From NCBI GenBank assembly GCA_030688225.1, contig JAUYIO010000095.1, forward strand, positions 1 through 16,089: 16,089 bases of DNA. The letters are read 5' to 3'. This DNA comes from Nanobdellota archaeon. Its GTDB lineage: Archaea; Nanobdellota; Nanobdellia; Pacearchaeales; GW2011-AR1. The notes beneath the pieces are model-generated. The model was not told the origin of the DNA and ran no database searches. It saw only the letters and a list, made by a program, of their open reading frames with translations. Positions 5,350 to 13,619 of the stretch are shown here, one piece after another. The translations under genes were made by a program, and so were the position numbers. Numbering within the stretch: position 1 is the stretch's first letter; each line of letters starts with the position of its first letter.

Positions 5350-7188
5350 CTACCTCGGTTCCACATAAATTTCATTATCTTCATCTGTTTCTTCTTCCTC
5401 TTCATCTACAAGACATCTATTCCTTTCGTCCTCACTAATAGGATTTTGTATCCAACACCATATTTTTTTCAGCAAGCTAGATTGTTTCTGTAACTCCTCT
5501 GTTATGGAAATACATTTTCCGTCGGCACAAACATTTGTAGAACATTCAAAATCATTTGCGCAAACCTCTCCTTTCTCCTTAACATCTGAATATTCTAACG
5601 TTAAAGGATTACAATATTTTATCTTCCCATTATCATTAACTCTTGTTTTCGGAGGAAGTTCTTTTCCATCAGGAGTAAGCGAAGCACAAGTTGCACTTTG
5701 TTTTCCTTGTGGAAGAACACACGCCCCATCAACACAACCGTTTGGACATGTATGTGAATTTTCTTTTGCAAAATTTGACTCACAATATTGTTCATATAAA
5801 ATATCTCCTTGACAAAAATCAGTTTCTCCACTACAAACAGTATTTCCACTTTCTGTTGTAGTGCATTTCTCATTAACTACTCCTTTCACATAAATATTCT
5901 CTCCTCCGTCGCTGTCTGTGCAACTAATTTGAGGCGTATCAGAAACTAAAGATGCTCTAGCTAAATGTTCCGAAACAAGTGATTCATATACTTCTAAATC
6001 AGGCCGACCACAACCATGATCTTCTCTTGCATAATATGTAGAACCATCATCAGAAACATAAAAAAATTGATAGTGTCCTTTTTCTCCAACACCAGTACAA
6101 TTTATTTTAGGAGAATATATCTTTATTGTTCTACTTTCCCCCGAAATCAAACTAATTATCAATTCAGATTCATTTAAAGGAATTCTATTTTCTTCAACAG
6201 AAGTTCCATCAAATATTGCATATACTCCTACAAGAACATGATTAAATTTGGTTTCAGAACCATAAAAATCAACATGAGCAGAAAGAGTATTTTCAAATTC
6301 TTGTCCCAAACTCTCGTTAATAAGAGATAATTCTTGTAAATGTTCAGTTGTGTTTTGCACTTTATAATTCGCAGAAGAAATTTCCCCAAACCTACTTATA
6401 TAAACATTTGCTAAAGGAATTCCAAAATTAGTAATATATGTCGGATAATCAGAGTAATCGTTGAGCCTAGGCCCACTAATATATGGGGGAACGTCCATTA
6501 AAGGAACATAACCTCCTTTAAAAATTTCAAAAGCTCCAGGGTTTAGAAAAACATAATCTGTCAGATTAACAGAATCATAAAGATAAGAATCAATTCTCAT
6601 AGGTTCTATGATATCTCTTTTACATTTTTTACTCATTAAATCATAACTATAACCTTCAATACACTCAACACATTTTTTTCCTCCAGTACAAATACCTCCC
6701 TGAACACGAATCTCTCCTTCTCCAATATCTAAAGTACAATAATACTCTCCACGAAGAATATCTCCTCTAACATCGTAACAAGAATCTTGAGCATTAATTT
6801 TCCCAAGACTCTCCCCACTAACCTCAACCTGAACATAACTCTTTTTAACAAAATAAGAAGCATAAACTACTTTAGTAACCTCAATTGTTAAATCTCCAAT
6901 TGTTTTAGGACTATTTTTTAAAAATGTTAATTCCTCTCCGTCAACAACAAGTATAACAAAATCTTGTTTATCAGGAATAGTCTTAACAGAAATGGTGTGA
7001 GAATCAAAAAAAGTTGCAGTTTCACCTTCGTTAATTGTTTTTGTTTCTAAATTTGAATTAACATCTGAATCAACAACTTTCCCAGTCATTTTATTCCAAT
7101 AATCATTAAGAGAATAAGCAGAAATCATTGAAACAGATAAAACTATTATTGAGAGAAAAACTAAACCAACCAACACCTCTTTCTTCAT
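5350..7188 (-). CDS. Large Cys-rich secreted surface protein, paralogue of 11882-13588
   Basis: The 612-residue protein starts with a Sec-type signal peptide (hydrophobic residues 5-22, cleavage near SAYS). Right after it comes DYWNKMTGK, which recurs in its paralogue. The middle is beta-rich and of no known family. From residue 423 come conserved Cys modules: CTDSDGGENIYVKG (423-436), CPNGCVDGACV (481-491), CANDFECSTNVCADGKC (543-559), then a helix and WCWIQNPISEDERNRC (577-592), ending in a highly acidic tail (EEEEETDED). Many cysteines and the signal peptide place it outside the membrane. No C-terminal anchor is visible. It is the first gene of an operon with the anchored protein 4394-5341, which may tether it. 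The ligand or role is unknown. Confidence 0.78.
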   Translation of the reverse strand: MKKEVLVGLVFLSIIVLSVSMISAYSLNDYWNKMTGKVVDSDVNSNLETKTINEGETATFFDSHTISVKTIPDKQDFVILVVDGEELTFLKNSPKTIGDLTIEVTKVVYASYFVKKSYVQVEVSGESLGKINAQDSCYDVRGDILRGEYYCTLDIGEGEIRVQGGICTGGKKCVECIEGYSYDLMSKKCKRDIIEPMRIDSYLYDSVNLTDYVFLNPGAFEIFKGGYVPLMDVPPYISGPRLNDYSDYPTYITNFGIPLANVYISRFGEISSANYKVQNTTEHLQELSLINESLGQEFENTLSAHVDFYGSETKFNHVLVGVYAIFDGTSVEENRIPLNESELIISLISGESRTIKIYSPKINCTGVGEKGHYQFFYVSDDGSTYYAREDHGCGRPDLEVYESLVSEHLARASLVSDTPQISCTDSDGGENIYVKGVVNEKCTTTESGNTVCSGETDFCQGDILYEQYCESNFAKENSHTCPNGCVDGACVLPQGKQSATCASLTPDGKELPPKTRVNDNGKIKYCNPLTLEYSDVKEKGEVCANDFECSTNVCADGKCISITEELQKQSSLLKKIWCWIQNPISEDERNRCLVDEEEEETDEDNEIYVEPR

Positions 7189-7208
7189 TTACCAATAAGA
7201 TAAAAAGA

Positions 7209-7219
7209 TTTTATAAATA
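7209..7219 (-). promoter_or_regulatory. TATA-like promoter of the Cys-rich operon
   Basis: Plus-strand TTTTATAAATA, read in reverse as TATTTATAAAA, lies 21-31 bases before the ATG at 7188. It shares an 81-base divergent spacer with the Hef-helicase promoter. Confidence 0.55.
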
Positions 7220-7240
7220 TTTGTATAACAACATAAAATT

Positions 7241-7249
7241 ATTTATACT
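7241..7249 (+). promoter_or_regulatory. TATA-like promoter of the split-Hef operon
   Basis: ATTTATACT lies 21-29 bases before ATG 7270, giving a predicted leaderless transcript and supporting that start. Confidence 0.5.
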
Positions 7250-7269
7250 CTTCTTCATTTTTTCAACTT

Positions 7270-8823
7270 ATGTCATCAAAATTTCTAGAGGGAATTTCAC
7301 CAAGAGAATATCAACAAAAAATTTTTGATACTTGTAAAGAAAAAAATTGTCTTGTGGTTCTCCCAACAGGACTAGGAAAAACCCTCATAGCATTAATGCT
7401 TGCAATAAATCGCATGGAAAAATTTCCTGGGGAAAAAGTTGTTTTTCTTGCTCCAACAAAACCTCTCGCAGAACAACATATGAACTATTTCAAGAAACAC
7501 CTGCCAGAATTATTTGGAGATATGCAACTATTCACAGGACATATAAATCCTGCAAACAGAAAAAAAATATGGAAAACAGCAGACATAATTTTTTCAACTC
7601 CTCAATGCGTTGCAAATGATTTGAAAAATTATTTATACGACCTGAAAAACGTCTGTCTTTTAATAGAAGATGAAGCACACAGATGCACTAAAAGTTATGA
7701 CTACACTTACGTTGCAAAAAAATATTCAGAACAGTCTCAACACCAAAGAATCTTGGGTTTAACAGCTTCTCCAGGTTCAGAGGCGAGCAAAATAAAAGAA
7801 ATTTGCAGAAATCTTTTGATAGAGGAAGTTGAATTAAGAACACGCCAAAGCAGCGATGTAAAACAATATCTTCAAGAACTGGAAATTGAAAAAAGAATGA
7901 TTGATTTTCCTTCTGAATTTGAAGAGATGAGACACATTTTAAAAAAAGTTTTTGACCAATATGTAGAGGAACTTCAAAAGAGGAGAGTTTTATATGAACC
8001 TGCTTCAAAAATTGCACTAATTAATCTTCAAAAAAAAATGATGTTTGCTTTATCAATGGGAAACAAAAATTTTAACTACATGCTTGCAGCAAGTGCCTGT
8101 GCACAAGCAATAAAATTACAACATGCCTTAGAACTTCTTGAAACACAGACTCTTTCAGGCTTTAACAAGTACCTCAAAGAGTTATTCAATCAATCACGGA
8201 AAAAACAAAGCAAAGGCGTAGTAAAATTAGTATCAAAACCAGAATTCAATTTTGTTTTTATAAAATCCAATGAACTTTTAATAAAAAAAATAGAACATCC
8301 AAAAATATCAGAATTAATAGGTATCATTAGCAGAGAGAAAACAGAAAATTCCAATATAAAAATAATTGTATTTACACAATTCAGAGAAACTGCAGAAGTT
8401 ATTTCAAAAAATCTGAATGAGATTGAAGGAATAAAAGCAAAAATCTTCGTCGGCCAGGCAAAAAAAAATGGTTCTGGACTTAGTCAAAAAGAACAAAAGA
8501 AAATAATTGATGAATTTTCAGAGGGAAAAATAAATGTTTTATGTGCGACATGCATTGCAGAAGAAGGATTAGACATTCCTGAAGTTAATGCTGTTATTTT
8601 TTATGAACCAATTCCTTCTGCAATAAGAGCAATTCAAAGAACAGGAAGAACTGCAAGACTGATGAAAGGAAAACTCATCATGTTAATAACAAAAAAAACT
8701 CGTGACGAATCACACTATTACGTTTCACGTGCAAGAGAAAAGAAAATGCATTCTGCAATAGATTCTATAAAGAAAGATTTATCAAATGGAAATAAATTTG
8801 ATTTTCAGAAAAAATTAAAATGA
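7270..8823 (+). CDS. Hef/FANCM-type SF2 DNA helicase (helicase-only)
   Basis: The 517-residue protein carries all main motifs of the Hef/MPH1/FANCM superfamily 2 helicases: motif I LPTGLGKT (31-38), Ia APTKPLAEQH (61-70), II DEAH (134-137), III GLTASPG (163-169), IV VFTQFRE (367-373), V EEGLDIP (431-437) and VI QRTGRTAR (456-463, where most relatives have GRTGR). The 190-340 region between the RecA domains is helical, as expected for the Hef insert that binds branched DNA. Euryarchaeal Hef continues into an ERCC4 nuclease in the same chain. Here the protein stops after the second RecA domain, and a separate ERCC4 gene lies downstream in the operon. It probably unwinds or remodels fork-shaped DNA using ATP. 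Its TGA overlaps the next ATG (ATGA). Confidence 0.93.
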   Translation: MSSKFLEGISPREYQQKIFDTCKEKNCLVVLPTGLGKTLIALMLAINRMEKFPGEKVVFLAPTKPLAEQHMNYFKKHLPELFGDMQLFTGHINPANRKKIWKTADIIFSTPQCVANDLKNYLYDLKNVCLLIEDEAHRCTKSYDYTYVAKKYSEQSQHQRILGLTASPGSEASKIKEICRNLLIEEVELRTRQSSDVKQYLQELEIEKRMIDFPSEFEEMRHILKKVFDQYVEELQKRRVLYEPASKIALINLQKKMMFALSMGNKNFNYMLAASACAQAIKLQHALELLETQTLSGFNKYLKELFNQSRKKQSKGVVKLVSKPEFNFVFIKSNELLIKKIEHPKISELIGIISREKTENSNIKIIVFTQFRETAEVISKNLNEIEGIKAKIFVGQAKKNGSGLSQKEQKKIIDEFSEGKINVLCATCIAEEGLDIPEVNAVIFYEPIPSAIRAIQRTGRTARLMKGKLIMLITKKTRDESHYYVSRAREKKMHSAIDSIKKDLSNGNKFDFQKKLK

Positions 8824-9365
8824 TAATAACCCTCGCTGGAAATGAAGGCTCTGGAAAAACAACCCTAGCAAAATTACTTGCAAAAGAACTGAACTATAAA
8901 TTTTATTCCATAGGGGATTTAAGAGGAAAAATGGCTCAGGAAAAAAATATGACTATTGATGAACTAAACAAAATAGGTGAAAAAGAAGATTGGACAGATA
9001 AGGAAGTGGACAACTATCAAAAAACTCTCGGACAGAAAGAAGATAATTTTGTAATTGAAGGAAGATTATCTTGGTATTTTATCCCTCAATCCAAAAAGAT
9101 TTTTCTTAAAGTAGACCCCAAAACAGGAGCCAGAAGAATTTTTCTGGATCAAAGAGAAGATGAAAAAAAAGTAGCAACAATAAATTCCATGATAGAATAT
9201 ATTTGTGAAAGAAGACAAAGCGATGATAAAAGATATAAAAAATATTATGGGGTTGATATTAATGAGAAAGAAAATTATGACTTAATCATAGACACAACAA
9301 ATAAAACTCCTCAGGAAATTCTAAAAGAAATAATTAAGTATCTTAAAAATGAAACCAATATTTGA
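8820..9365 (+). CDS. Cytidylate kinase-like P-loop kinase
   Basis: The 181-residue protein has a Walker A motif GNEGSGKTT (7-15) right after the first strand, and the layout of archaeal-type cytidylate kinases: FYSIGDLRGKMAQEKNMTIDE (compare the 'sxGdifRelAkekgmsleef' region), VIEGRLSWYF near residue 78, a lid region with several arginines (ARRIFLDQRE) and a closing YDLIIDTTNKTPQEI. The expected reaction is ATP + CMP to ADP + CDP. The sequence is divergent (a Glu in the P-loop, a Trp-Tyr after GRLS), so a repair-linked or other nucleotide substrate is possible. It overlaps both neighbours (4 bases upstream, 17 downstream), so it is translated together with the two Hef parts. If no other cmk exists in the genome it is the housekeeping enzyme. 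Confidence 0.78.
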   Translation: MIITLAGNEGSGKTTLAKLLAKELNYKFYSIGDLRGKMAQEKNMTIDELNKIGEKEDWTDKEVDNYQKTLGQKEDNFVIEGRLSWYFIPQSKKIFLKVDPKTGARRIFLDQREDEKKVATINSMIEYICERRQSDDKRYKKYYGVDINEKENYDLIIDTTNKTPQEILKEIIKYLKNETNI

Positions 9366-10032
9366 TATCTTTTCAAAAACAAAAAAACCGTCGGGAAAAG
9401 AAAAAGAAAAACCAAAGATAATTATAGATTACAGGGAAAAAAATTCTCTCGTTGTTTCAGAGTTAGTAAAATTTGGATTTGAAACAGAAATTAAAGAGTT
9501 AAAAGTTGCAGATTACATATTAAAAGATGTCGCAATAGAAAGAAAAACTGTCTCAGACTTTATTTCTTCAATGTTAAATCATAGGCTTTTAAATCAAATA
9601 GAAGAACTTCAACAATACAAGAATAAATTATTAATAATAGAGGGTATAGATGAACAGGATTTATACAACGACAAGAATGAAGGAGTAAACGGGAATGCTA
9701 TAAGAGGTTTTCTTCTCTCAATAACTCTCAAACACAAAATCCCGATGATATTCACAAAAGATTCAGAAGATACTGCAAAATTTCTATTAGTTCTTTCAAA
9801 AAAAAGAGAGAAAGAAGTTTCTCTGAATGCAAAGAAAAAATCTTTCAACAAAAAAGAGCAGTTACAATTCATAATAGAAGGATTTCCAGGAATCGGTCCT
9901 AAAACATCCAAGAAACTTCTAAAGGAATTCGGGACAATAAGAAATATAATCAATGCTTCTGAAGAAGAATTAACAAAAATTCTCGGGAAAAAAACAGAAA
10001 TTTTCAAGAAGATTGTTGAGAACAAGTATTAG
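9349..10032 (+). CDS. XPF/ERCC4-family structure-specific nuclease (nuclease half of a split Hef)
   Basis: The 227-residue protein has an ERCC4 nuclease domain (about 22-150) and a tandem helix-hairpin-helix domain (about 173-223). Active-site residues are visible: D27 in IIIDYRE, D55 in the VADYIL strand (the family norm is GD; here Ala replaces Gly), E64-R65-K66 in IERKTVSDF, and D70. The HhH part reads GFPGIGPKTSKKLLKEFGT, then IRNIINASEEEL. Such nucleases cut 3'-flaps and fork structures as dimers. No C-terminal PCNA-binding (PIP) box is seen; the chain ends ENKY. It begins inside the 3' end of the kinase gene, 17 bases of overlap. With the helicase two genes upstream it reconstitutes Hef in separate chains. 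Confidence 0.92.
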   Translation: MKPIFDIFSKTKKPSGKEKEKPKIIIDYREKNSLVVSELVKFGFETEIKELKVADYILKDVAIERKTVSDFISSMLNHRLLNQIEELQQYKNKLLIIEGIDEQDLYNDKNEGVNGNAIRGFLLSITLKHKIPMIFTKDSEDTAKFLLVLSKKREKEVSLNAKKKSFNKKEQLQFIIEGFPGIGPKTSKKLLKEFGTIRNIINASEEELTKILGKKTEIFKKIVENKY

Positions 10033-10250
10033 TAAATAATTTCTATTTTTCTCAAATCAATTTCATAATCAGAATCAATATCAGCGCCATCGCCCTTAAA
10101 GTAAAAAATAATATTCTCATGATTCAGATATTTAACAAAAGGATGAGATAATCTAAAAGAAAGATAATTTTCTTCAAGAACCAATCTCACAAGTCCTTTT
10201 CCTTTTGCATTAAGAACAAGATCTGAAACAGGAATTTTGCATTTATTCAT
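10029..10250 (-). CDS. Small conserved-looking protein, unknown function
   Basis: This 73-residue protein is not one I recognise. It is soluble and probably beta-rich (LVLNAKGKGLVRLVLEENYLSFRLS), with an acidic C-terminal half (GDGADIDSDYEIDL) and one cysteine (C4). Support for its being real: a TATA-like box 24-35 bases before the start, a sensible start and no competing frame. Its end overlaps the end of the nuclease gene by 4 bases in convergent orientation. Confidence 0.6.
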   Translation of the reverse strand: MNKCKIPVSDLVLNAKGKGLVRLVLEENYLSFRLSHPFVKYLNHENIIFYFKGDGADIDSDYEIDLRKIEIIY

Positions 10251-10273
10251 TAAAATATAATCTCGTTTTTCCT

Positions 10274-10285
10274 ATTTTTAAAAAT
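10274..10285 (-). promoter_or_regulatory. TATA-like promoter of the 73-residue gene
   Basis: A near-palindromic run containing TTTTTAAAAA lies 24-35 bases before the ATG at 10250. Confidence 0.45.
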
Positions 10286-10356
10286 CTCTGTATTTCAAAA
10301 TATCCTTTCTCTTGCAATAATTATATAAAATAATAAATTCTTTTTCATTTATATTT

Positions 10357-11160
10357 TCATATCAGCTCACTCACTATTTTAGCACCAAGTTTAACAGTTA
10401 TATCATTGTTGTCTTTCTCAGGATTTATTTCTACAATATCCACTGCTCTCAGATTTTTAGCCTTGTTTATTCTCTGAATTAAATAAAGAAACTGTCTGCT
10501 TGTTAATCCTCCTGATTCAGGATAACCTGTCCCTGGAGCAAAAACAGGGTCAACAACATCAACATCTAAAGAAACATAAAGCTCTTTCCCATTTGAGAAT
10601 TCCATTATCGTATCACAGGTTTCATGCAAGTCATCATTAAGTTGATTCATAGATATCATTTGTATTTTTTTTTCTTTCAAGAAAACAATTTCATCTTTCC
10701 AAATATTTCTAACTCCAACTAACAAAACATTTTCTGAAGGAAAACCTTCCTCAATTAATTTCCTCAACCATTCTTCATGCGTCGGCTCTTTCATTGGTTT
10801 CATACAATCTGCATGCGCATCAAAAACAACAAGACATGATTTCTTTTTTTCTTTCCCACAATAATCTAAAAAAGCTTTTGCTATAGAAAAACTTATAGAA
10901 TGATCCCCACCAATAAAAATAGTTTTAGGCTTCTCCTGAAACATCTCAAGAGAGTTTTCATAGATTAACTTATTAGATAAAGTTAAATTAGAATTATCAA
11001 GATGAATCTCTTCAATGTCCAATAATTTGACATCAATAGGAATTCCCTGTTCATTTGAATGAATATCATAAAGAGATTTTAAAATAGCATTTCCAGCTTT
11101 CTCACAACCATTCGTCTTTCCCAATCCGTTAATTCCAGGAACTTTCACAATAAACACCAT
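10357..11160 (-). CDS. Arginase/agmatinase-family amidinohydrolase (ureohydrolase)
   Basis: The 267-residue protein has the complete two-manganese site of the ureohydrolase family: GGDHS (H87), DAHADC (D114, H116, D118) and SLDVDVVDP (D199, D201), plus GTGYPESGGLTSRQ and VEINP (E245). The family removes a guanidino or formimino group: arginine to ornithine + urea, agmatine to putrescine + urea, or formiminoglutamate hydrolysis. DPVFAPGTGYPESGGLTSR is closest to the agmatinase-like branch, but the substrate cannot be fixed from motifs; the substrate loop (PTHEEWLRKLIEEGF) is of an archaeal type. It is cytoplasmic and monocistronic, divergent from the 2H phosphoesterase. Polyamine supply is the most likely role if it is an agmatinase. 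Confidence 0.88.
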   Translation of the reverse strand: MVFIVKVPGINGLGKTNGCEKAGNAILKSLYDIHSNEQGIPIDVKLLDIEEIHLDNSNLTLSNKLIYENSLEMFQEKPKTIFIGGDHSISFSIAKAFLDYCGKEKKKSCLVVFDAHADCMKPMKEPTHEEWLRKLIEEGFPSENVLLVGVRNIWKDEIVFLKEKKIQMISMNQLNDDLHETCDTIMEFSNGKELYVSLDVDVVDPVFAPGTGYPESGGLTSRQFLYLIQRINKAKNLRAVDIVEINPEKDNNDITVKLGAKIVSELI

Positions 11161-11180
11161 GAAAACACAATAAAAAAAGA

Positions 11181-11190
11181 GTTTTTAAAT
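11181..11190 (-). promoter_or_regulatory. TATA-like promoter of the amidinohydrolase gene
   Basis: Minus-strand ATTTAAAAAC lies 21-30 bases before the ATG at 11160. Confidence 0.5.
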
Positions 11191-11216
11191 TTTAACAAAA
11201 CTAGACCATATAAAAA

Positions 11217-11224
11217 TTTTTATA
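11217..11224 (+). promoter_or_regulatory. TATA-like promoter of the 2H phosphoesterase gene
   Basis: TTTTTATA lies 23-30 bases before ATG 11247, in an 86-base divergent spacer. Confidence 0.45.
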
Positions 11225-11246
11225 CCTGAAAATTTTCAAAAAACCA

Positions 11247-11939
11247 ATGGATAAGTACCATATAGGAACAAGAGCAAGAGGATTTGTGAAGGAATATCTG
11301 AGGGAAATAAAAAACGACGTTGATAAAGAACAAACACAAAAGAAATATGTTCCCCATATGACTTTGATAAGGCCATTCACCACAAAAAATGAAACCAGAT
11401 TAATAGAAACTTTTGAAAATTTTTGCTCACAACAAAAAGAATTAATTCCATTCACAATAGAAGATTTTGATGCATTCTACAACCCAGAAAGAATCTTTTA
11501 TGTAAAAATAAGAGAGAATCAGAAATTAGTTGATTTCATTAACTCTCTTGAAACATCTTTAATTGGAAAAATAAAATACATCCAAAAAGAGATAAAAGAA
11601 GATAATGGAAGAACACTACATCTAACAATTTCGCAGGGAATTCCAGATTTTAAAGTATTTAGAAAATTAAATAAACAGCTACCAATAGACCAATACTTAT
11701 TAAGAGTTTATCTTCTGAAAAACAAATTAATCCTAAGAGAATATGATTTCCCTCTTGAAAGAATGCTTACAAGAGATGAAGCAAAAAATGATTTCCTCTT
11801 TAAAGAAACAATTAATGCATTTACAGAAAAAACAGGATTAGTTCCAAGCCAAGATGGTTTTATAAGAGTTAGGGAAAATATTTACGCACCTAAAAGACTT
11901 GCCTTGCAAAGATTTCTCTCATCCTCACTTAAAGGATGA
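11247..11939 (+). CDS. 2H phosphoesterase (LigT / 2'-5' RNA ligase-like)
   Basis: The 230-residue protein has the two HxT signatures of the 2H superfamily: PHMTLIRP (H37-T39) and LHLTIS (H125-T127), about 88 residues apart, as expected. Members include bacterial and archaeal 2'-5' RNA ligase/cyclic phosphodiesterase (ThpR/LigT) and act on 2',3'-cyclic phosphates in RNA or nucleotides. The 2H fold ends near residue 172 (YDFPLER). A further 58 residues of helical character follow and are not part of the core. The last 58 bases overlap, antisense, the end of the surface-protein gene 11882-13588, so the exact C-terminus is less sure than the core. Confidence 0.85.
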   Translation: MDKYHIGTRARGFVKEYLREIKNDVDKEQTQKKYVPHMTLIRPFTTKNETRLIETFENFCSQQKELIPFTIEDFDAFYNPERIFYVKIRENQKLVDFINSLETSLIGKIKYIQKEIKEDNGRTLHLTISQGIPDFKVFRKLNKQLPIDQYLLRVYLLKNKLILREYDFPLERMLTRDEAKNDFLFKETINAFTEKTGLVPSQDGFIRVRENIYAPKRLALQRFLSSSLKG

Positions 11940-13588
11940 GCAAATGCACACCACAAACTAACAGCCATTCTCTTGAATGTACTTGCTTCTTGCAAAAGTG
12001 TAGCCACTTCTATACATTCTCCACTTGAACAAACATTACTATCACATTCATAATTATTCTGACATTTCGCCCAACCTTCAGAATCTTTTGTTTTCTGTTG
12101 CTTAACAACTCCGTCAATATCGCAGTAACTTGCAGTTCCATTAATAACCATTCTATTTCCAAAAGGAATACACTTTTCAGAATTTATCAAACATCCACTA
12201 ACACAATCCAAAGTTTCATTTTCAATAAGTGATGCATTCACACACGCCCCATCAAGACAACCATTTTCACAGGTAATACCTTCTTGTCCTAATGTTCCTT
12301 TATCTGAACACTTAAATTCTTGAAGAACTCCTTCAGGATTATTTTCAAAATCATATGAACAATAATCATCAAATCTCTGTCCATTCAAAGTTACATATCC
12401 TTTTTCATAAATGTTTCTTCCTCCATCGCTGTCTGTGCAATTTACAAGTGGAACAGTGCCACTTCCTCCAAGAATTTTATTCATCTTTACCATATCAACA
12501 GGATAAAGTTCCAAAATTTTTTGGGTTACAGCATTGTCACCATTATTTGATATCAAATCATAGCTAACAGAATTTCCTTCAACAGAGATATCATATTCTT
12601 GCACAGTTATCAGATTAAAATAATAGTTACTACTAAACCAAGTTAATTCATGATTCTCTGGTTTGAAAAAAGTATAACTTTCTAAAACAAAAGAGGGGAT
12701 AACATCTAAAGAGAAATATTGTTCAAGAAATTCTTGTCCACTTGTAACTTTGGACAAAATAACATGAAAACTTTTAGTCTGTTTAGAATCCCAATATTCT
12801 AATCTAAACCCGTCAACACAAAATTCTCCTTCCAAACCTAATTCAGGTTCATCTGCAAGATTATCACAATCTGATTCTGTTCGAGGATATGAATCCATTA
12901 AAGTATATCCCGTAATATTTTCATTTAGTAAAGAGCTTAATCCTTTAATCCCTTCTTCAGCAACATTAGTAGAAACACATTTTCCTTCTGAATTCAAATA
13001 TTCATTAGCATCATCACCACAACAACCCCAACTTTCAATAGAAGAATATTCCCCAACATTTTCCTGCACAGATTGTGTCCAACAATCTTTTCCCTCGCAT
13101 CCCGATATTTGCGACCTCACATAAGCAGTTTCAGAAAAAGAATTTTCCCCACCACATAAACCACAATGCTTTTCAGCAGTGTCACAATCTATCCACTTTC
13201 CAGCACTATTTGAAAAAGTATAAGCTATTGCAATTTTATCATTCCCGTCCTGAAATCCACCAGTATCATAAACTCCTCTGTAATTTGAAGAATCTTCTCC
13301 AAAACATTTCCCGTTAGCCATTACATATTGTTCCCCCAAACAAACAGAGGTAAAATCATCACACGCAACTAATTTTTTACTGCTAAAATTTCCTAAAGCA
13401 TCTGTAGACCAATATCCTCCTTCAACAGGATTCCCATAATAATTTGAACAAATATTTTTCCCATAACTATCTGTAGCTTTCCCTGTAAGTTTATTCCAAT
13501 AATCTGAAAAAGAATACGCAGAAACCATTGAGACGGATAAAATTATTATTGATAAAAAAAATAATCCAACAACCACCTTCTTTTTCAT
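11882..13588 (-). CDS. Large Cys-rich secreted surface protein, paralogue of 5350-7188
   Basis: The 568-residue protein begins MKKKVVVGLFFLSIIILSVS with cleavage near SAYS, then DYWNKLTGK, nearly the same as 5350-7188. Its first 200 residues are unlike the paralogue and very Cys-rich (CGLCGGENSF, SWGCCGDDANEY). From residue 384 it returns to shared modules: CTDSDGGRNIYEKG, CENGCLDGACV (440-450), CQNNYECDSNVCSSGEC (509-525), then a helix and LWCAFAHPLSEDERNLC (545-561). It is expected outside the cell with many disulfides; no membrane anchor is seen after the signal peptide. It is transcribed alone from a well-placed TATA-like box. The role is unknown. Confidence 0.78.
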   Translation of the reverse strand: MKKKVVVGLFFLSIIILSVSMVSAYSFSDYWNKLTGKATDSYGKNICSNYYGNPVEGGYWSTDALGNFSSKKLVACDDFTSVCLGEQYVMANGKCFGEDSSNYRGVYDTGGFQDGNDKIAIAYTFSNSAGKWIDCDTAEKHCGLCGGENSFSETAYVRSQISGCEGKDCWTQSVQENVGEYSSIESWGCCGDDANEYLNSEGKCVSTNVAEEGIKGLSSLLNENITGYTLMDSYPRTESDCDNLADEPELGLEGEFCVDGFRLEYWDSKQTKSFHVILSKVTSGQEFLEQYFSLDVIPSFVLESYTFFKPENHELTWFSSNYYFNLITVQEYDISVEGNSVSYDLISNNGDNAVTQKILELYPVDMVKMNKILGGSGTVPLVNCTDSDGGRNIYEKGYVTLNGQRFDDYCSYDFENNPEGVLQEFKCSDKGTLGQEGITCENGCLDGACVNASLIENETLDCVSGCLINSEKCIPFGNRMVINGTASYCDIDGVVKQQKTKDSEGWAKCQNNYECDSNVCSSGECIEVATLLQEASTFKRMAVSLWCAFAHPLSEDERNLCKASLLGA

Positions 13589-13610
13589 TTTAAATTAAAA
13601 GAATTAGCTC

Positions 13611-13619
13611 TTTAAATAT
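13611..13619 (-). promoter_or_regulatory. TATA-like promoter of the second Cys-rich surface gene
   Basis: TTTAAATAT on the plus strand (ATATTTAAA on the coding strand) lies 23-31 bases before the ATG at 13588. The rest of the 171-base spacer to the M16 gene shows no gene. Confidence 0.5.

Noticed and set aside
5504..5873. Frames over the C-terminal part of the first surface protein
   Set aside because: They are out of frame with the conserved Cys modules and have no promoter or start support.
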